Shown: positions 1-13,100 of the stretch, one piece after another
Layout: the number at the start of each line of letters is the position of its first letter
Position numbering within the stretch: position 1 is the first letter of the stretch
Assembly (NCBI GenBank): GCA_040954595.2
Contig: CM082587.2
Coordinates: 11,346,001-11,410,000, forward strand
DNA: 64,000 nt
DNA from: Balanoglossus misakiensis
Lineage: Eukaryota > Hemichordata
Direction: 5' to 3'
Notes under the pieces: model-generated
Seen by the model: the letters and a program-made list of their open reading frames with translations, nothing else
What the model was told of the DNA's origin: nothing
The model's database searches: none
Made by a program: the position numbers and the translations under genes

Positions 1-2385
1 CATACATCATGAGATATCCAAATATGAAAAAATGATTTAGATTTTAGATGATTGTCCAAAATTAGCTGATATCTAATAAATGTAGTATTGAACCGTTCTG
101 TTCCCCCCTCCTACATTATATTCGGTACGCCGATGTCAGCTTACCCGGCAGTACTGCAGGCCGTGCCCCCAACTAACGTCGGTGTTTGAAACACCCTGGT
201 TAAATTCGGGCTTTCTCTATAAATTGACAGGCAATAATGCAGTCCTACCCGAACAAATGTCGAGTGTTGACCCGCTGTGACTTTCCCTCTTCGGTTCGCC
301 CGACTTAGCCAACGTCTTTGTACTAGAGTGTCGGCTCTTTTGCAGAGCCAGGCCGAAGGAAATCCGACTTGATCACCGTTGCTAACGAACGCTAGTGTCT
401 GTCATGGTGTGCCGGGGTTTTAGTCGAGCCAGGCCGTAGGAGAGCTGACTTGATCATCGTGGTCAATGTACGCGTGTTTCCGCTCGAAAGTGCCGGGGCT
501 TCAGCTAACCCAGGCCGTAGGAAATCCGACGTAATCACCGTTGATAACTTACGCCAGTCTGTGTCATATAGAGCCGGTGCACCAGCGGAGTCACGCCGTA
601 GGAAATCTGACTTGATCAACGTGGTCAATGTACGCCTGTTTCTGCTCTAGAGTGCCGGGCTTCAGCTGAGCCAGGCCGTAGGAAACCCGACGTGATTACC
701 GTTGTTAACTTACGCCAGTCTGTGTCCTATATATAGTGCCGGGGAATCAGCCGTGCCAGGCCGAAGAAAATGTGAGTAGATCAACGTGGTCTCTGTACGC
801 GTGTTTCTGCTCTAGAGTGCCAGGGCTTTAGCCAAGCCATGCCGTAGGAAATCTCACTTGATCAACGTTGCTAACGAACGCTAGTGTCTGTCATAGTGTG
901 CCGGGGTTTTAGTCGAGCCAAGCCGTAGGAGATCAGACTTGATCAACGTGGTCTCTGTACGCGTGTTTCTGCTCTAGAGTGCCGGGGCTTTATCCAAGCC
1001 ATGCCGTAGAAAATCTGACTTGATCACCGTTGCTAACGTACGCTAGTGTCTGTCATATTGTGACGGAGATTTAGCCGAGCCAGGCCGTAGAAAAATCGAC
1101 TTGTTCAACGTTACCAGTGTGCAACTGTTTCTGCTCTAGTGTGTCAGGGTTTTAGCCGACTTATGCTGTAGGAAATCTGAGTTGATGAACGGGAATTCAA
1201 TGTTAGAAAACCCGTGTGGAAAGTATCTTTACCCGTTTGAAACTAAGAAAAGAATTTATTCTTATTTATTTTGTAAAAAAGACAATTTTTCGAAAAAAAG
1301 TCGAAAATGGTAATTTTGTCTTGGGTGATTCAAGTTATACCGCCTTTTCTGAAATTTGCAGAACTTTTTACAAGAGAACGACACTTCATGCTCCATAATA
1401 TTTCCGAAAATGAAGAAAAGAGTTTATTTTTTATGATTTTTTAAAAATGTACCATTTTGTCAAAATATGGCCAAAATGGCTATTTTTTCTTGAATTCCGT
1501 CAATATCTCTGCATTTTTGGAGTGGTCGAAAGTTTTAACATACAATCAACATTTCATATATGATCAGGGCACCAAATTCGATGAAGAAAGGTTTTTTTAT
1601 GTTTTTTTTTCTAAAAATGACATTTTCAAGGAAAATTTGGTAAAACGCAATTTTGTCTGCAGTGAGCCAAATTAGACGGTCTTTTGTGGAATTTGTATCG
1701 ATATATACATACGAAGAGCATTCTATACTCCATCAGATTTCCGAAAATGTAGAAAACAGGTATTTTTTGTAATTTTCAAAAATTTACCATTTTGACCAAA
1801 TTGTGGCTAAAATTGTTATTTTCGTTTTGAATGCCGCCAGTGTCACTGCTTTTAAAAGTCATGAAAACTTTTAACATACAAGCAATTGTTTATATATAAT
1901 CAGGTTACCGAATTAAAAAAAATAAAGAATTGTTTGCCTAAAAATGACCTTTTTGGTGCAAAAACGAATAAAACGCAATTTCTTATTAAATCAGCTCATT
2001 CAGAGTGCATTTTTTATAATCAGCACCATTTTTACATATAATGGAAATTTCATACATCATGAGATATCCAAATATGAAAAAATGATTTAGATTTTAGATG
2101 ATTGTCCAAAATTAGCTGATATCTAATAAATGTAGTATTGAACCGTTCTGTTCCCCCCTCCTACATTATATTCGGTACGCCGATGTCAGCTTACCCGGCA
2201 GTACTGCAGGCCGTGCCCCCAACTAACGTCGGTGTTTGAAACACCCTGGTTAAATTCGGGCTTTCTCTATAAATTGACAGGCAATAATGCAGTCCTACCC
2301 GAACAAATGTCGAGTGTTGACCCGCTGTGACTTTCCCTCTTCGGTTCGCCCGACTTAGCCAACGTCTTTGTACTAGAGTGTCGGG

Positions 2386-3240
2386 TCTTTTGCAGAGCCA
2401 GGCCGAAGGAAATCCGACTTGATCACCGTTGCTAACGAACGCTAGTGTCTGTCATGGTGTGCCGGGGTTTTAGTCGAGCCAGGCCGTAGGAGATCTGACT
2501 TGATCATCGTGGTCAATGTACGCGTGTTTCCGCTCGAAAGTGCCGGGGCTTCAGCTAACCCAGGCCGTAGGTAATCCGACGTAATCACCGTTGATAACTT
2601 ACGCCAGTCTGTGTCATATAGAGCCGGTGCACCAGCGGAGTCACGCCGTAGGAAATCTGACTTGATCAACGTGGTCAATGTACGCCTGTTTCTGCTCTAG
2701 AGTGCCGGGCTTCAGCTGAGCCAGGCCGTAGGAAACCCGACGTGATTACCGTTGTTAACTTACGCCAGTCTGTGTCCTATATATAGTGCCGGGGAATCAG
2801 CCGTGCCAGGCCGAAGAAAATGTGAGTAGATCAACGTGGTCTCTGTACGCGTGTTTCTGCTCTAGAGTGCCAGGGCTTTAGCCAAGCCATGCCGTAGGAA
2901 ATCTCACTTGATCAACGTTGCTAACGAACGCTAGTGTCTGTCATAGTGTGCCGGGGTTTTAGTCGAGCCAAGCCGTAGGAGATCAGACTTGATCAACGTG
3001 GTCTCTGTACGCGTGTTTCTGCTCTAGAGTGCCGGGGCTTTATCCAAGCCATGCCGTAGAAAATCTGACTTGATCACCGTTGCTAACGTACGCTAGTGTC
3101 TGTCATATTGTGACGGAGATTTAGCCGAGCCAGGCCGTAGAAAAATCGACTTGTTCAACGTTACCAGTGTGCAACTGTTTCTGCTCTAGAGTGTCAGGGT
3201 TTTAGCCGACTTATGCTGTAGGAAATCTGAGTTGATGAAC
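2386..3240. repeat. ~80-bp subrepeat domain of the satellite (example unit)
   Basis: Within one satellite unit about eleven degenerate copies follow the pattern GTGCCGGGG-TTTAGCCGAGCCAGGCCGTAGGAAAT-ctgacttgatcaacgt, with a mean spacing near 80 bp. In unit 1 the copies begin at about 336, 410, 488, 568, 651, 736, 817, 896, 980, 1057 and 1138; the same layout recurs in every unit. The 24.4 kb transposon inserted inside one such subrepeat. This is an older, shorter satellite embedded in the 2 kb higher-order unit. Confidence 0.85.
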
Positions 3241-3361
3241 GGGAATTCAATGTTAGAAAACCCGTGTGGAAAGTATCTTTACCCGTTTGAAACTAAGAAA
3301 AGAATTTATTCTTATTTATTTTGTAAAAAAGACAATTTTTCGAAAAAAAGTCGAAAATGGT

Positions 3362-4100
3362 AATTTTGTCTTGGGTGATTCAAGTTATACCGCCTTTTCT
3401 GGAATTTGCAGAACTTTTTACAAGAGAACGACACTTCATGCTCCATAATATTTCCGAAAATGAAGAAAAGAGTTTATTTTTTATGATTTTTTAAAAATGT
3501 ACCATTTTGTCAAAATATGGCCAAAATGGCTATTTTTTCTTGAATTCCGTCAATATCTCTGCATTTTTGGAGTGGTCGAAAGTTTTAACATACAATCAAC
3601 ATTTCATATATGATCAGGGCACCAAATTCGATGAACAAAGGTTTTTTTATGTTTTTTTTTCTAAAAATGACATTTTCAAGGAAAATTTGGTAAAGCGCAA
3701 TTTTGTCTGCAGTGAGCCAAATTAGACGGTCTTTTGTGGAATTTGTATCGATATATACATACGAAGAGCATTCTATACTCCATCAGATTTCCGAAAATGT
3801 AGAAAACAGGTATTTTTTGTAATTTTCAAAAATTTACCATTTTGACCAAATTGTGGCTAAAATTGTTATTTTCGTGTTGAATGCCGCCAGTGTCACTGCT
3901 TTTAAAAGTCATGAAAACTTTTAACATACAAGCAATTGTTTATATATAATCAGGTTACCGAATTAAAAAAAATAAAGAATTTTTTGCCTAAAAATGACCT
4001 TTTTGGTGCAAAAACGAATAAAACGCAATTTCTTATTAAATCAGCTCATTCAGAGTGCATTTTTTATAATCAGCACCATTTTTACATATAATGGAAATTT
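3362..4100. repeat. AT-rich half of the satellite: ~330-bp module in three diverged copies
   Basis: In unit 1 the anchor AATTTTGTC, or a close variant, occurs at 1312, 1649 and 1978, a spacing of 337 and 329 bp; the listed range is the equivalent part of unit 2. After each anchor the same order of words follows: a version of atactcCATcAgATtTCCgAAAATG, ACCATTTTg, a TTTTAACATACAA word, ATATATgATCAGG and CTAAAAATGAC. The third copy is shorter and ends at the unit junction. This indicates an ancestral triplication before amplification of the 2 kb unit. Confidence 0.75.
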
Positions 4101-7100
4101 CATACATCATGAGATATCCAAATATGAAAAAATGATTTAGATTTTAGATGATTGTCCAAAATTAGCTGATATCTAATAAATGTAGTATTGAACCGTTCTG
4201 TTCCCCCCTCCTACATTATATTCGGTACGCCGATGTCAGCTTAACCGGCAGTACTGCAGGCCGTGCCCCCAACTAACGTCGGTGTTTGAAACACCCTGGT
4301 TAAATTCGGGCTTTCTCTATAAATTGACAGGCAATAATGCAGTCCTACCCGAACAAATGTCGAGTGTTGACCCGCTGTGACTTTCCCTCTTCGGTTCGCC
4401 CGACTTAGCCAACGTCTTTGTACTAGAGTGTCGGCTCTTTTGCAGAGCCAGGCCGAAGGAAATCCGACTTGATCACCGTTGCTAACGAACGCTAGTGTCT
4501 GTCATGGTGTGCCGGGGTTTTAGTCGAGCCAGGCCGTAGGAGATCTGACTTGATCATCGTGGTCAATGTACGCGTGTTTCCGCTCGAAAGTGCCGGGGCT
4601 TCAGCTAACCCAGGCCGTAGGAAATCCGACGTAATCACCGTTGATAACTTACGCCAGTCTGTGTCATATAGAGCCGGTGCACCAGCGGAGTCACGCCTTA
4701 GGAAATCTGACTTGATCAACGTGGTCAATGTACGCCTGTTTCTGCTCTAGAGTGCCGGGCTTCAGCTGAGCCAGGCCGTAGGAAACCCGACGTGATTACC
4801 GTTGTTAACTTACGCCAGTCTGTGTCCTATATATAGTGCCGGGGAATCAGCCGTGCCAGGCCGAAGAAAATGTGAGTAGATCAACGTGGTCTCTGTACGC
4901 GTGTTTCTGCTCTAGAGTGCCAGGGCTTTAGCCAAGCCATGCCGTAGGAAATCTGACTTAATAAACGTTGCTAACGAACGCTAGTGACTGTCATAGTGTG
5001 CCGGGGTTTTAGTCGAGCCAAGCCGTAGGAGATCAGACTTGATCAACGTGGTCTCTGTACGCGTGTTTCTGCTCTAGAGTGCCGGGGCTTTATCCAAGCC
5101 ATGCCGTAGAAAATCTGACTTGATCACCGTTGCTAACGTACGCTAGTGTCTGTCATATTGTGACGGAGATTTAGCCGAGCCAGGCCGTAGAAAATCGACT
5201 TGTTCAACGTTACCAGTGTGCAACTGTTTCTGCTCTAGAGTGTCAGGGTTTTAGCCGACTTATGCTGTAGGAAATCTGAGTTGATGAACGGGAATTCAAT
5301 GTTAGAAAACCCGTGTGGAAAGTATCTTTACCCGTTTGAAACTAAGAAAAGAATTTATTCTTATTTATTTTGTAAAAAAGACAATTTTTCGAAAAAAAGT
5401 CGAAAATGGTAATTTTGTCTTGGGTGATTCAAGTTATACCGCCTTTTCTGGAATTTGCAGAACTTTTTACAAGAGAACGACACTTCATGCTCCATAATAT
5501 TTCCGAAAATGAAGAAAAGAGTTTATTTTTTATGATTTTTTAAAAATGTACCATTTTGTCAAAATATGGCCAAAATGGCTATTTTTTCTTGAATTCCGTC
5601 AATATCTCTGCATTTTTGGAGTGGTCGAAAGTTTTAACATACAATCATCATTTCATATATGATCAGGGCACCAAATTCGATGAACAAAGGTTTTTTTATG
5701 TTTTTTTTTCTAAAAATGACATTTTCAAGGAAAATTTGGTAAAACGCAATTTTGTCTGCAGTGAGCCAAATTAGACGGTCTTTTGTGGAATTTGTATCGA
5801 TATATACATACGAAGAGCATTCTATACTCCATCAGATTTCCGAAAATGTAGAAAACAGGTATTTTTTGTAATTTTCAAAAATTTACCATTTTGACCAAAT
5901 TGTGGCTAAAATTGTTATTTTCGTGTTGAATGCCGCCAGTGTCACTGCTTTTAAAAGTCATGAAAACTTTTAACATACAAGCAATTGTTTATATATGATC
6001 AGGTCACCGAATTAAAAAAATAAAGAATGGTTTGACTAAAAATGACCTTTTTGGTGCAAAAACGAATAAAACGCAATTTTGTATTAAATCAGCTCATTCA
6101 GAGTTCATTTTTTATAATCAGCACCATTTTTACATATAATGGAAATTTCATACATCATCAGATATCCAAATATGAAAAAATGATTTAGATTTTAGATGAT
6201 TGTCCAAAATTAGCTGATATCTAATAAATGTAGTATTGAACCGTTCTGTCCCCCCCCCCCTACATTATATGCGGTACGCCGATGTCAGCTTACCCGGCAG
6301 TACTGTAGGCCGTGCCCCCAACTAACGTCGGTGTTTGAAACGCCCTGGTTAAATTCGGGCTTTCTCTATAAATTGACAGGCAATAATGCAGTCCTACCCG
6401 AACAAATGTCGAGTGTTGACCCGCTGTGACTTTCCCTCTTCGGTTTGCCCGACTTAGCCAACGTCTTTGTACTAGAGTGTCGGGTCTTTTGCAGAGCCAG
6501 GCCGAAGGAAATCCGACTTGATCACCGTTGCTAACGAACGCTAGTGTCTGTCATGGTGTGCCGGGGTTTTAGTCGAGCCAGGCCGTAGGAGACCTGACTT
6601 GATCATCGTGGTCAATGTACGCGTGTTTCCGCTCTAAAGTGCCGGGGCTTCAGCTAAACCAAGCCGTAGGAAATCCGACGTAATCACCGTTGATAACTTA
6701 CGCCAGTGTGTGTCATATAGAGCCGGTGCACCAGCCGAGTCACGCCATAGGAAATCTGACTTGATCAACGTGGTCAATGTACGCCTGTTTCTGCTCTAGA
6801 GTGCCGGGGCTTCAGCTGATCCAGGCCGTAGGAAACCCGACGTGATTACCGTTGTTAACTTACGCCAGTCTGTGTCCCATATATAGTGCCGGGGCATCAG
6901 CCGTGCCAGGCCGAAGGAAATGTGAGTAGATCAATGTGGTCTCTGTACGCGTGTTTCTGCTCTAGAGTGCCAGGGCTTTAGCCAAGCCATGCCGTAGGAA
7001 ATCTCACTTGATCAACGTTGCTAACGAACGCTAGTGTCTGTCATAGTGTGCCGGGGTTTTAGTCGAGCCAAGCCGTAGGAGATCAGACTTGATCAACGTG

Positions 7101-10100
7101 GTCTCTGTACGCGTGTTTCTGCTCTAGATTGCCGGGGCTTTATCCAAGCCATGCCGTAGAAAATCTGACTTGATCACCGTTGCTAACGTACGCTAGTGTC
7201 TGTCATATTGTGACGGAGATTTAGCCGAGCCAGGCCGTAGAAAAATCGACTTGTTCAACGTTACCAGTGTGCAACTGTTTCTGCTCTAGAGTGTCAGGGT
7301 TTTAGCCGACTTATGCTGTAGGAAATCTGAGTTGATGAACGGGAATTCAATGTTAGAAAACCCGTGTGGAAAGTATCTCTACCCGTTTGAAACTAAGAAA
7401 AGAATTTATTCTTATTTATTTTGTAAAAAAGACAATTTTTCGAAAAAAAGTCGAAAATGATAATTTTGTCTTGGGTGATTCAAATTATACCGCCTTTTCT
7501 GAAATTTGCAGCACTTTTTACAAGAGAACGACACTTCATGCTCCATAATATTTCCGAAAATGAAGAAAAGAGTTAATTTTTTATGATTTTTTAAAAATTT
7601 ACCATTTTTGTCAAAATATGGCCAAAATGGCTATTTTTTCTTGAATTCCGTCAATATCTCTGCATTTTTGGAGTGGTCGAAAATTTTAACATACAATCAA
7701 CATGACATATATGATCAGGGCACCAAATTCGAAGAACAAAGGTTTTTTTATTTGCTTTTCTAAAAATGACATTTTCAAGGAAAATTTGGTAAAACGCAAT
7801 TTTGTCTGCAGTGAGCCAAATTAGACGGTCTTTTGTGGAATTTGTATCGATATATACATACGAAGAGCATTCTATACTCCATCAGATTTCCGAAAATGTA
7901 GAAAACAGGTATTTTTTGTAATTTTCAAAAATTTACCATTTTGACCAAATTGTGGCTAAAATTGTTATTTTCGTGTTGAATGCCGCCAGTGTCACTGCTT
8001 TTAAAAGTCATGAAAACTTTTAACATACAAGCAATTGTTTATATATAATCAGGTTACCGAATTAAAAAAATAAAGAATGTTTTGCCTAAAAATGACCTTT
8101 TTGGTGCAAAAACGAATAAAACGCAATTTCTTATTAAATCAGCTGATTCAGAGTGCATTTTTTATAATCAGCACCATTTTTACATATAATGGAAATTTCA
8201 TACATCATCAGATATCCAAATATGAAAAAATGATTTAGATTTTAGATGATTGTCCAAAATTAGCTGATATCTAATAAATGTAGTATTGAACCGTTCTGTC
8301 CCCCCCCCTACATTATATGCGGTACGCCGATGTCAGCTTACCCGGCAGTACTGCAGGCCGTGCCCCCAACTAACGTCGGTGTTTGAAACGCCCTGGTTAA
8401 ATTCGGGCTTTCTCTATAAATTGACAGGCAATAATGCAGTCCTACCCGAACAAATGTCGAGTGTTGACCCGCTGTGACTTTCCCTCTTCGGTTTGCCCGA
8501 CTTAGCCAACGTCTTTGTACTAGAGTGTCGGGTCTTTTGCAGAGCCAGGCCGAAGGAAATCCGACTTGATCACCGTTGCTAACGAACGCTAGTGTCTGTC
8601 ATGGTGTGCCGGGGTTTTAGTCGAGCCAGGCCGTAGGAGACCTGACTTGATCATCGTGGTCAATGTACGCGTGTTTCCGCTCTAAAGTGCCGGGGCTTCA
8701 GCTAAACCAAGCCGTAGGAAATCCGACGTAATCACCGTTGATAACTTACGCCAGTGTGTGTCATATAGAGCCGGTGCACCAGCCGAGTCACGCCATAGGA
8801 AATCTGACTTGATCAACGTGGTCAATGTACGCCTGTTTCTGCTCTAGAGTGCCGGGGCTTCAGCTGATCCAGGCCGTAGGAAACCCGACGTGATTACCGT
8901 TGTTAACTTACGCCAGTCTGTGTCCCATATATAGTGCCGGGGCATCAGCCGTGCCAGGCCGAAGAAAATGTGAGTAGATCAACGTGGTCTCTGTACGCGT
9001 GTTTCTGCTCTAGAGTGCCAGGGCTTTAGCCAAGCCATGCCGTAGGAAATCTCACTTGATCAACGTTGCTAACGAACGCTAGTGTCTGTCATAGTGTGCC
9101 GGGGTTTTAGTCGAGCCAAGCCGTAGGAGATCAGACTTGATCAACGTGGTCTCTGTACGCGTGTTTCTGCTCTAGAGTGCCGGGGCTTTATCCAAGCCAT
9201 GCCGTAGAAAATCTGACTTGATCACCGTTGCTAACGTACGGTAGTGTCTGTCATATTGTGACGGAGATTTAGCCGAGCCAGGCCGTAGAAAAATCGACTT
9301 GTTCAACGTTACCAGTGTGCAACTGTTTCTGCTCTAGAGTGTCAGGGTTTTAGCCGACTTATGCTGTAGGAAATCTGAGTTGATGAACGGGAATTCAATG
9401 TTAGAAAACCCGTGTGGAAAGTATCTCTACCCGTTTGAAACTAAGAAAAGAATTTATTCTTATTTATTTTGTAAAAAAGACAATTTTTCGAAAATAAGTC
9501 GAAAATGGTAATTTTGTCTTGGGTGATTCAAATTATACCGCCTTTTCTGGAGTTTGCAGCACTTTTTACAAGAGAACGACACTTCATGCTCCATAATATT
9601 TCCGAAAATGAAGAAAAGAGTTAATTTTTTATGATTTTTTAAAAATTTACCATTTTTGTCAAAATATGGCCAAAATGGCTATTTTTTCTTGAATTCCGTC
9701 AATATCTCTGCATTTTTGGAGTGGTCGACAGTTTTAACATATAATCAACATGTCATATATGATCAGGGCACCAAATTCGAAGAACAAAGGTTTTTTTATT
9801 TTTTTCTTCTAAAAATGACATTTTCAAGGAAAATTTGGTAAAACGCAATTCTGTCTGCCGTGAGCCAAATTGGCCGTTTTTGTGGAATTTGTATCGATAT
9901 ATATATACGAAGAGCATTCTATACTCCATCAGATTTTCGAAAATGTAGAAAACAGGTATTTTTGTAATTTTCAAAAATTTACCATTTTGACCAAATTGTG
10001 GCTAAAATTTTTATTTTCGTGTTGAATGCCGCCAGTGTCACTGCTTTTAAAAGTCATAAAAACTTTTAACATTCAAGCAATTGTTTATATATGATCAGGT

Positions 10101-13100
10101 CACCGAATTAAAAAAATAAAGAATGTTTTGACTAAAAATGACCTTTTTGGTGCAAAAACGAATAAAACGCAATTTTGTATTAAATCAGCTCATTCAGAGT
10201 TCATTTTTTATAATCAGCACCATTTTTACATATAATGGAAATTTCATACATCATCAGATATCCAAATATGAAAAAATGATTTAGATTTTAGATGATTGTC
10301 CAAAATTAGCTGATATCTAATAAATGTAGTATTGAACCGTTCTGTCCCCCCCCCCCTACATTATATGCGGTACGCCGATGTCAGCTTACCCGGCAGTACT
10401 GCAGGCCGTGCCCCCAACTAACGTCGGTGTTTGAAACGCCCTGGTTAAATTCGGGCTTTCTCTATAAATTGACAGGCAATAATGCAGTCCTACCCGAACA
10501 AATGTCAAGTGTTGAACCGCTGTGACTTTCCCTCTTCGGTTTGCCCGACTTAGCCAACGTCTTTGTACTAGAGTGTCGGGTCTTTTGCAGAGCCAGGCCG
10601 AAGGAAATCCGACTTGATCACCGTTGCTAACGAACGCTAGTGTCTGTCATGGTGTGCCGGGGTTTTAGTCGAGCCAGGCCGTAGGAGATCTGACTTGATC
10701 ATCGTGGTCAATGTACGCGTGTTTCCGCTCTAAAGTGCCGGGGCTTCAGCTAAACCCGGCCGTAGGAAATCCGACGTAATCACCGTTGATAACTTATGCC
10801 AGTCTGTGTCATATAGAGCCGGTGCACCAGCGGAGTCACGCCAAAGGAAATCTTACTTGATCAACGTGGTCAATGTACGCCTGTTTCTGCTCTAGAGTGC
10901 CGGGGCTTCAGCTGAGCCAGGCCGTAGGAAACCCGACGTGATTACCGTTGTTAACTTACGCCAGTCTGTGTCCTATATATAGCGCCGGGGCATCAGCCGT
11001 GCCAGGCCGAAGGAAATGTGAGTAGATCAACGTGGTCTCTGTACGCGTGTTTCTGCTCTAGAGTGCCAGGGCTTTAGCCAAGCCATGCTGTAGGAAATCT
11101 GACTTGATCAACGTTGCTAACGAACGCTAGTGTCTGTCATAGTGTGCCTGGGTTTTAGTCGAGCCAAGCCGTAGGAGATCAGACTTGATCAACGTGGTCT
11201 CTGTACGCGTGTTTCTGCTCTAGAGTGCCGGGGCTTTATCCAAGCCATGACGTAGAAATTCTGACTTGATCACCGTTGCTAACGTACGCTAGTGTCTGTC
11301 ATATTGTGACGGAGATTTAGCCGAGCCAGGCCGTAGAAAAATCGACTTGTTCAACGTTACCAGTGTGCAACTGTTTCTGCTCTAGAGTATCAGGGTTTTA
11401 GCCGACTTATTCTGTAGGAAATCTGAGTTGATGAATGGGAATTCAATGTTAGAAAACCCGTGTGGAAAGTATCTCTACCCGTTTGAAACTAAGAAAAGAA
11501 TTTATTCTTATTTATTTTGTAAAAAAGACAATTTTTCGAAAAAAAGTCGAAAATGGTAATTTTGTCTTGGGTGATTCAAATTATACCGCCTTTTCTGGAA
11601 TTTGCAGCACTTTTTACATGAGAACGACACTTCATGCTCCATAATATTTCCGAAAATGAAGAAAAGAGTTAATTTTTTATGATTTTTTAAAAATTTACCA
11701 TTTTTGTCAAAATATGGCCAAAATGGCAATTTTTTCTTGAATTCCGTCAATATCTCTGCATTTTTGGAGTGGTCGAAAGTTTTAACATATAATCAACATG
11801 TCATATATGATCAGGGCACCAAATTCGAAGAACAAAGGTTTTTTTATTTTTTTTTCTAAAAATGACATTTTCAAGGAAAATTTGGTAAAACGCAATTTTG
11901 TCTGCAGTGAGCCAAATTGGCCGTTTTTTGTGGAATTTGTATCGATATATACACACGAAGAGGATTCTATACTCCATCAGATTTCCGAAAATGTAGAAAA
12001 CAGGTATTTTTTGTAATTTTCAAAAATTTACCATTTTGACCAAATTGTGGCTAAAATTGTTATTTTCGTGTTGAATGCTGCCAGTGTCACGGCTTTTAAA
12101 AGTCATAAAAACTTTTAACATACAAGCAATTGTTTATATATGATCAGGTCACCGAATTAAAAAAATAAAGAATGTTTTGCCTAAAAATGACCTTTTTGGT
12201 GCAAAAATGAATAAAACGCAATTTTGTATTAAATCAGCTCATTCATAGTGCATTTTTTATAATCAGCACAATTTTTACATATAATAGAAATTTCATACAT
12301 CATCAGATATCCAAATATGAAAAAATGATTTAGATTTTAGATGATTGTCCAAAATTAGCTGATATCTAATAAATGTAGTATTGAACCGTTCTGTTCCCCC
12401 CCCCCCTTCATTATATGCGGTACGCCGATGTCAGCTTACCCGGCAGTACTGCAGGCCGTGCCCCCAACTAACGTCCTTTTAAAATAATGCAGTCCTACCC
12501 GAACAAATGTCGAGTGTTGACCCGCTGTGACTTTCCCTCTTCGGTTTGCCCGACTTAGCCAACGTCTTTGTACAAGAGTGTCGGGTCTTTTGCAGAGCCA
12601 GGCCGAAGGAAATCCGACTTGATCACCGTTGCTAACGAACGCTAGTGTCTGTCATGGTGTGCCGGGGTTTTAGTCGAGCCAGGCCGTAGGAGATCTGACT
12701 TGATCATCGTGGTCAATGTACGCGTGTTTCCGCTCTAAAGTGCCGGGGCTTCAGCTAAACCAGGCCGTAGGAAATCCGACGTAATCACCGTTGATAACTT
12801 ACGCCAGTCTGTGTCATATAGAGCCGGTGCACCAGCCGAGTCACGCCGTAGGAAATCTGACTTGATCAACGTGGTCAATGTACGCCTGTTTCTGCTCTAG
12901 AGTGCCGGGGCTTCAGCTGAGCCAGGCCGTAGGAAACCCGACGTGATTACCGTTGTTAACTCACGCCAGTCTGTGTCCTATATATAGTGCCGGGGCATCA
13001 GCCGTGCTAGGCCGAAGGAAATGTGAGTAGATCAACGTGGTCTCTGTACGCGTGTTTCTGCTCTAGAGTGCCAGGGCTTTAGCCAAGCCATGCCGTAGGA

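Noticed and set aside
1216-1675. 60- and 72-codon ORFs recurring in every satellite unit (also 78-80-codon ORFs on the minus strand)
   Set aside because: They follow the repeat, change frame or length with small indels between units, have AT-driven codon use and show no domain.
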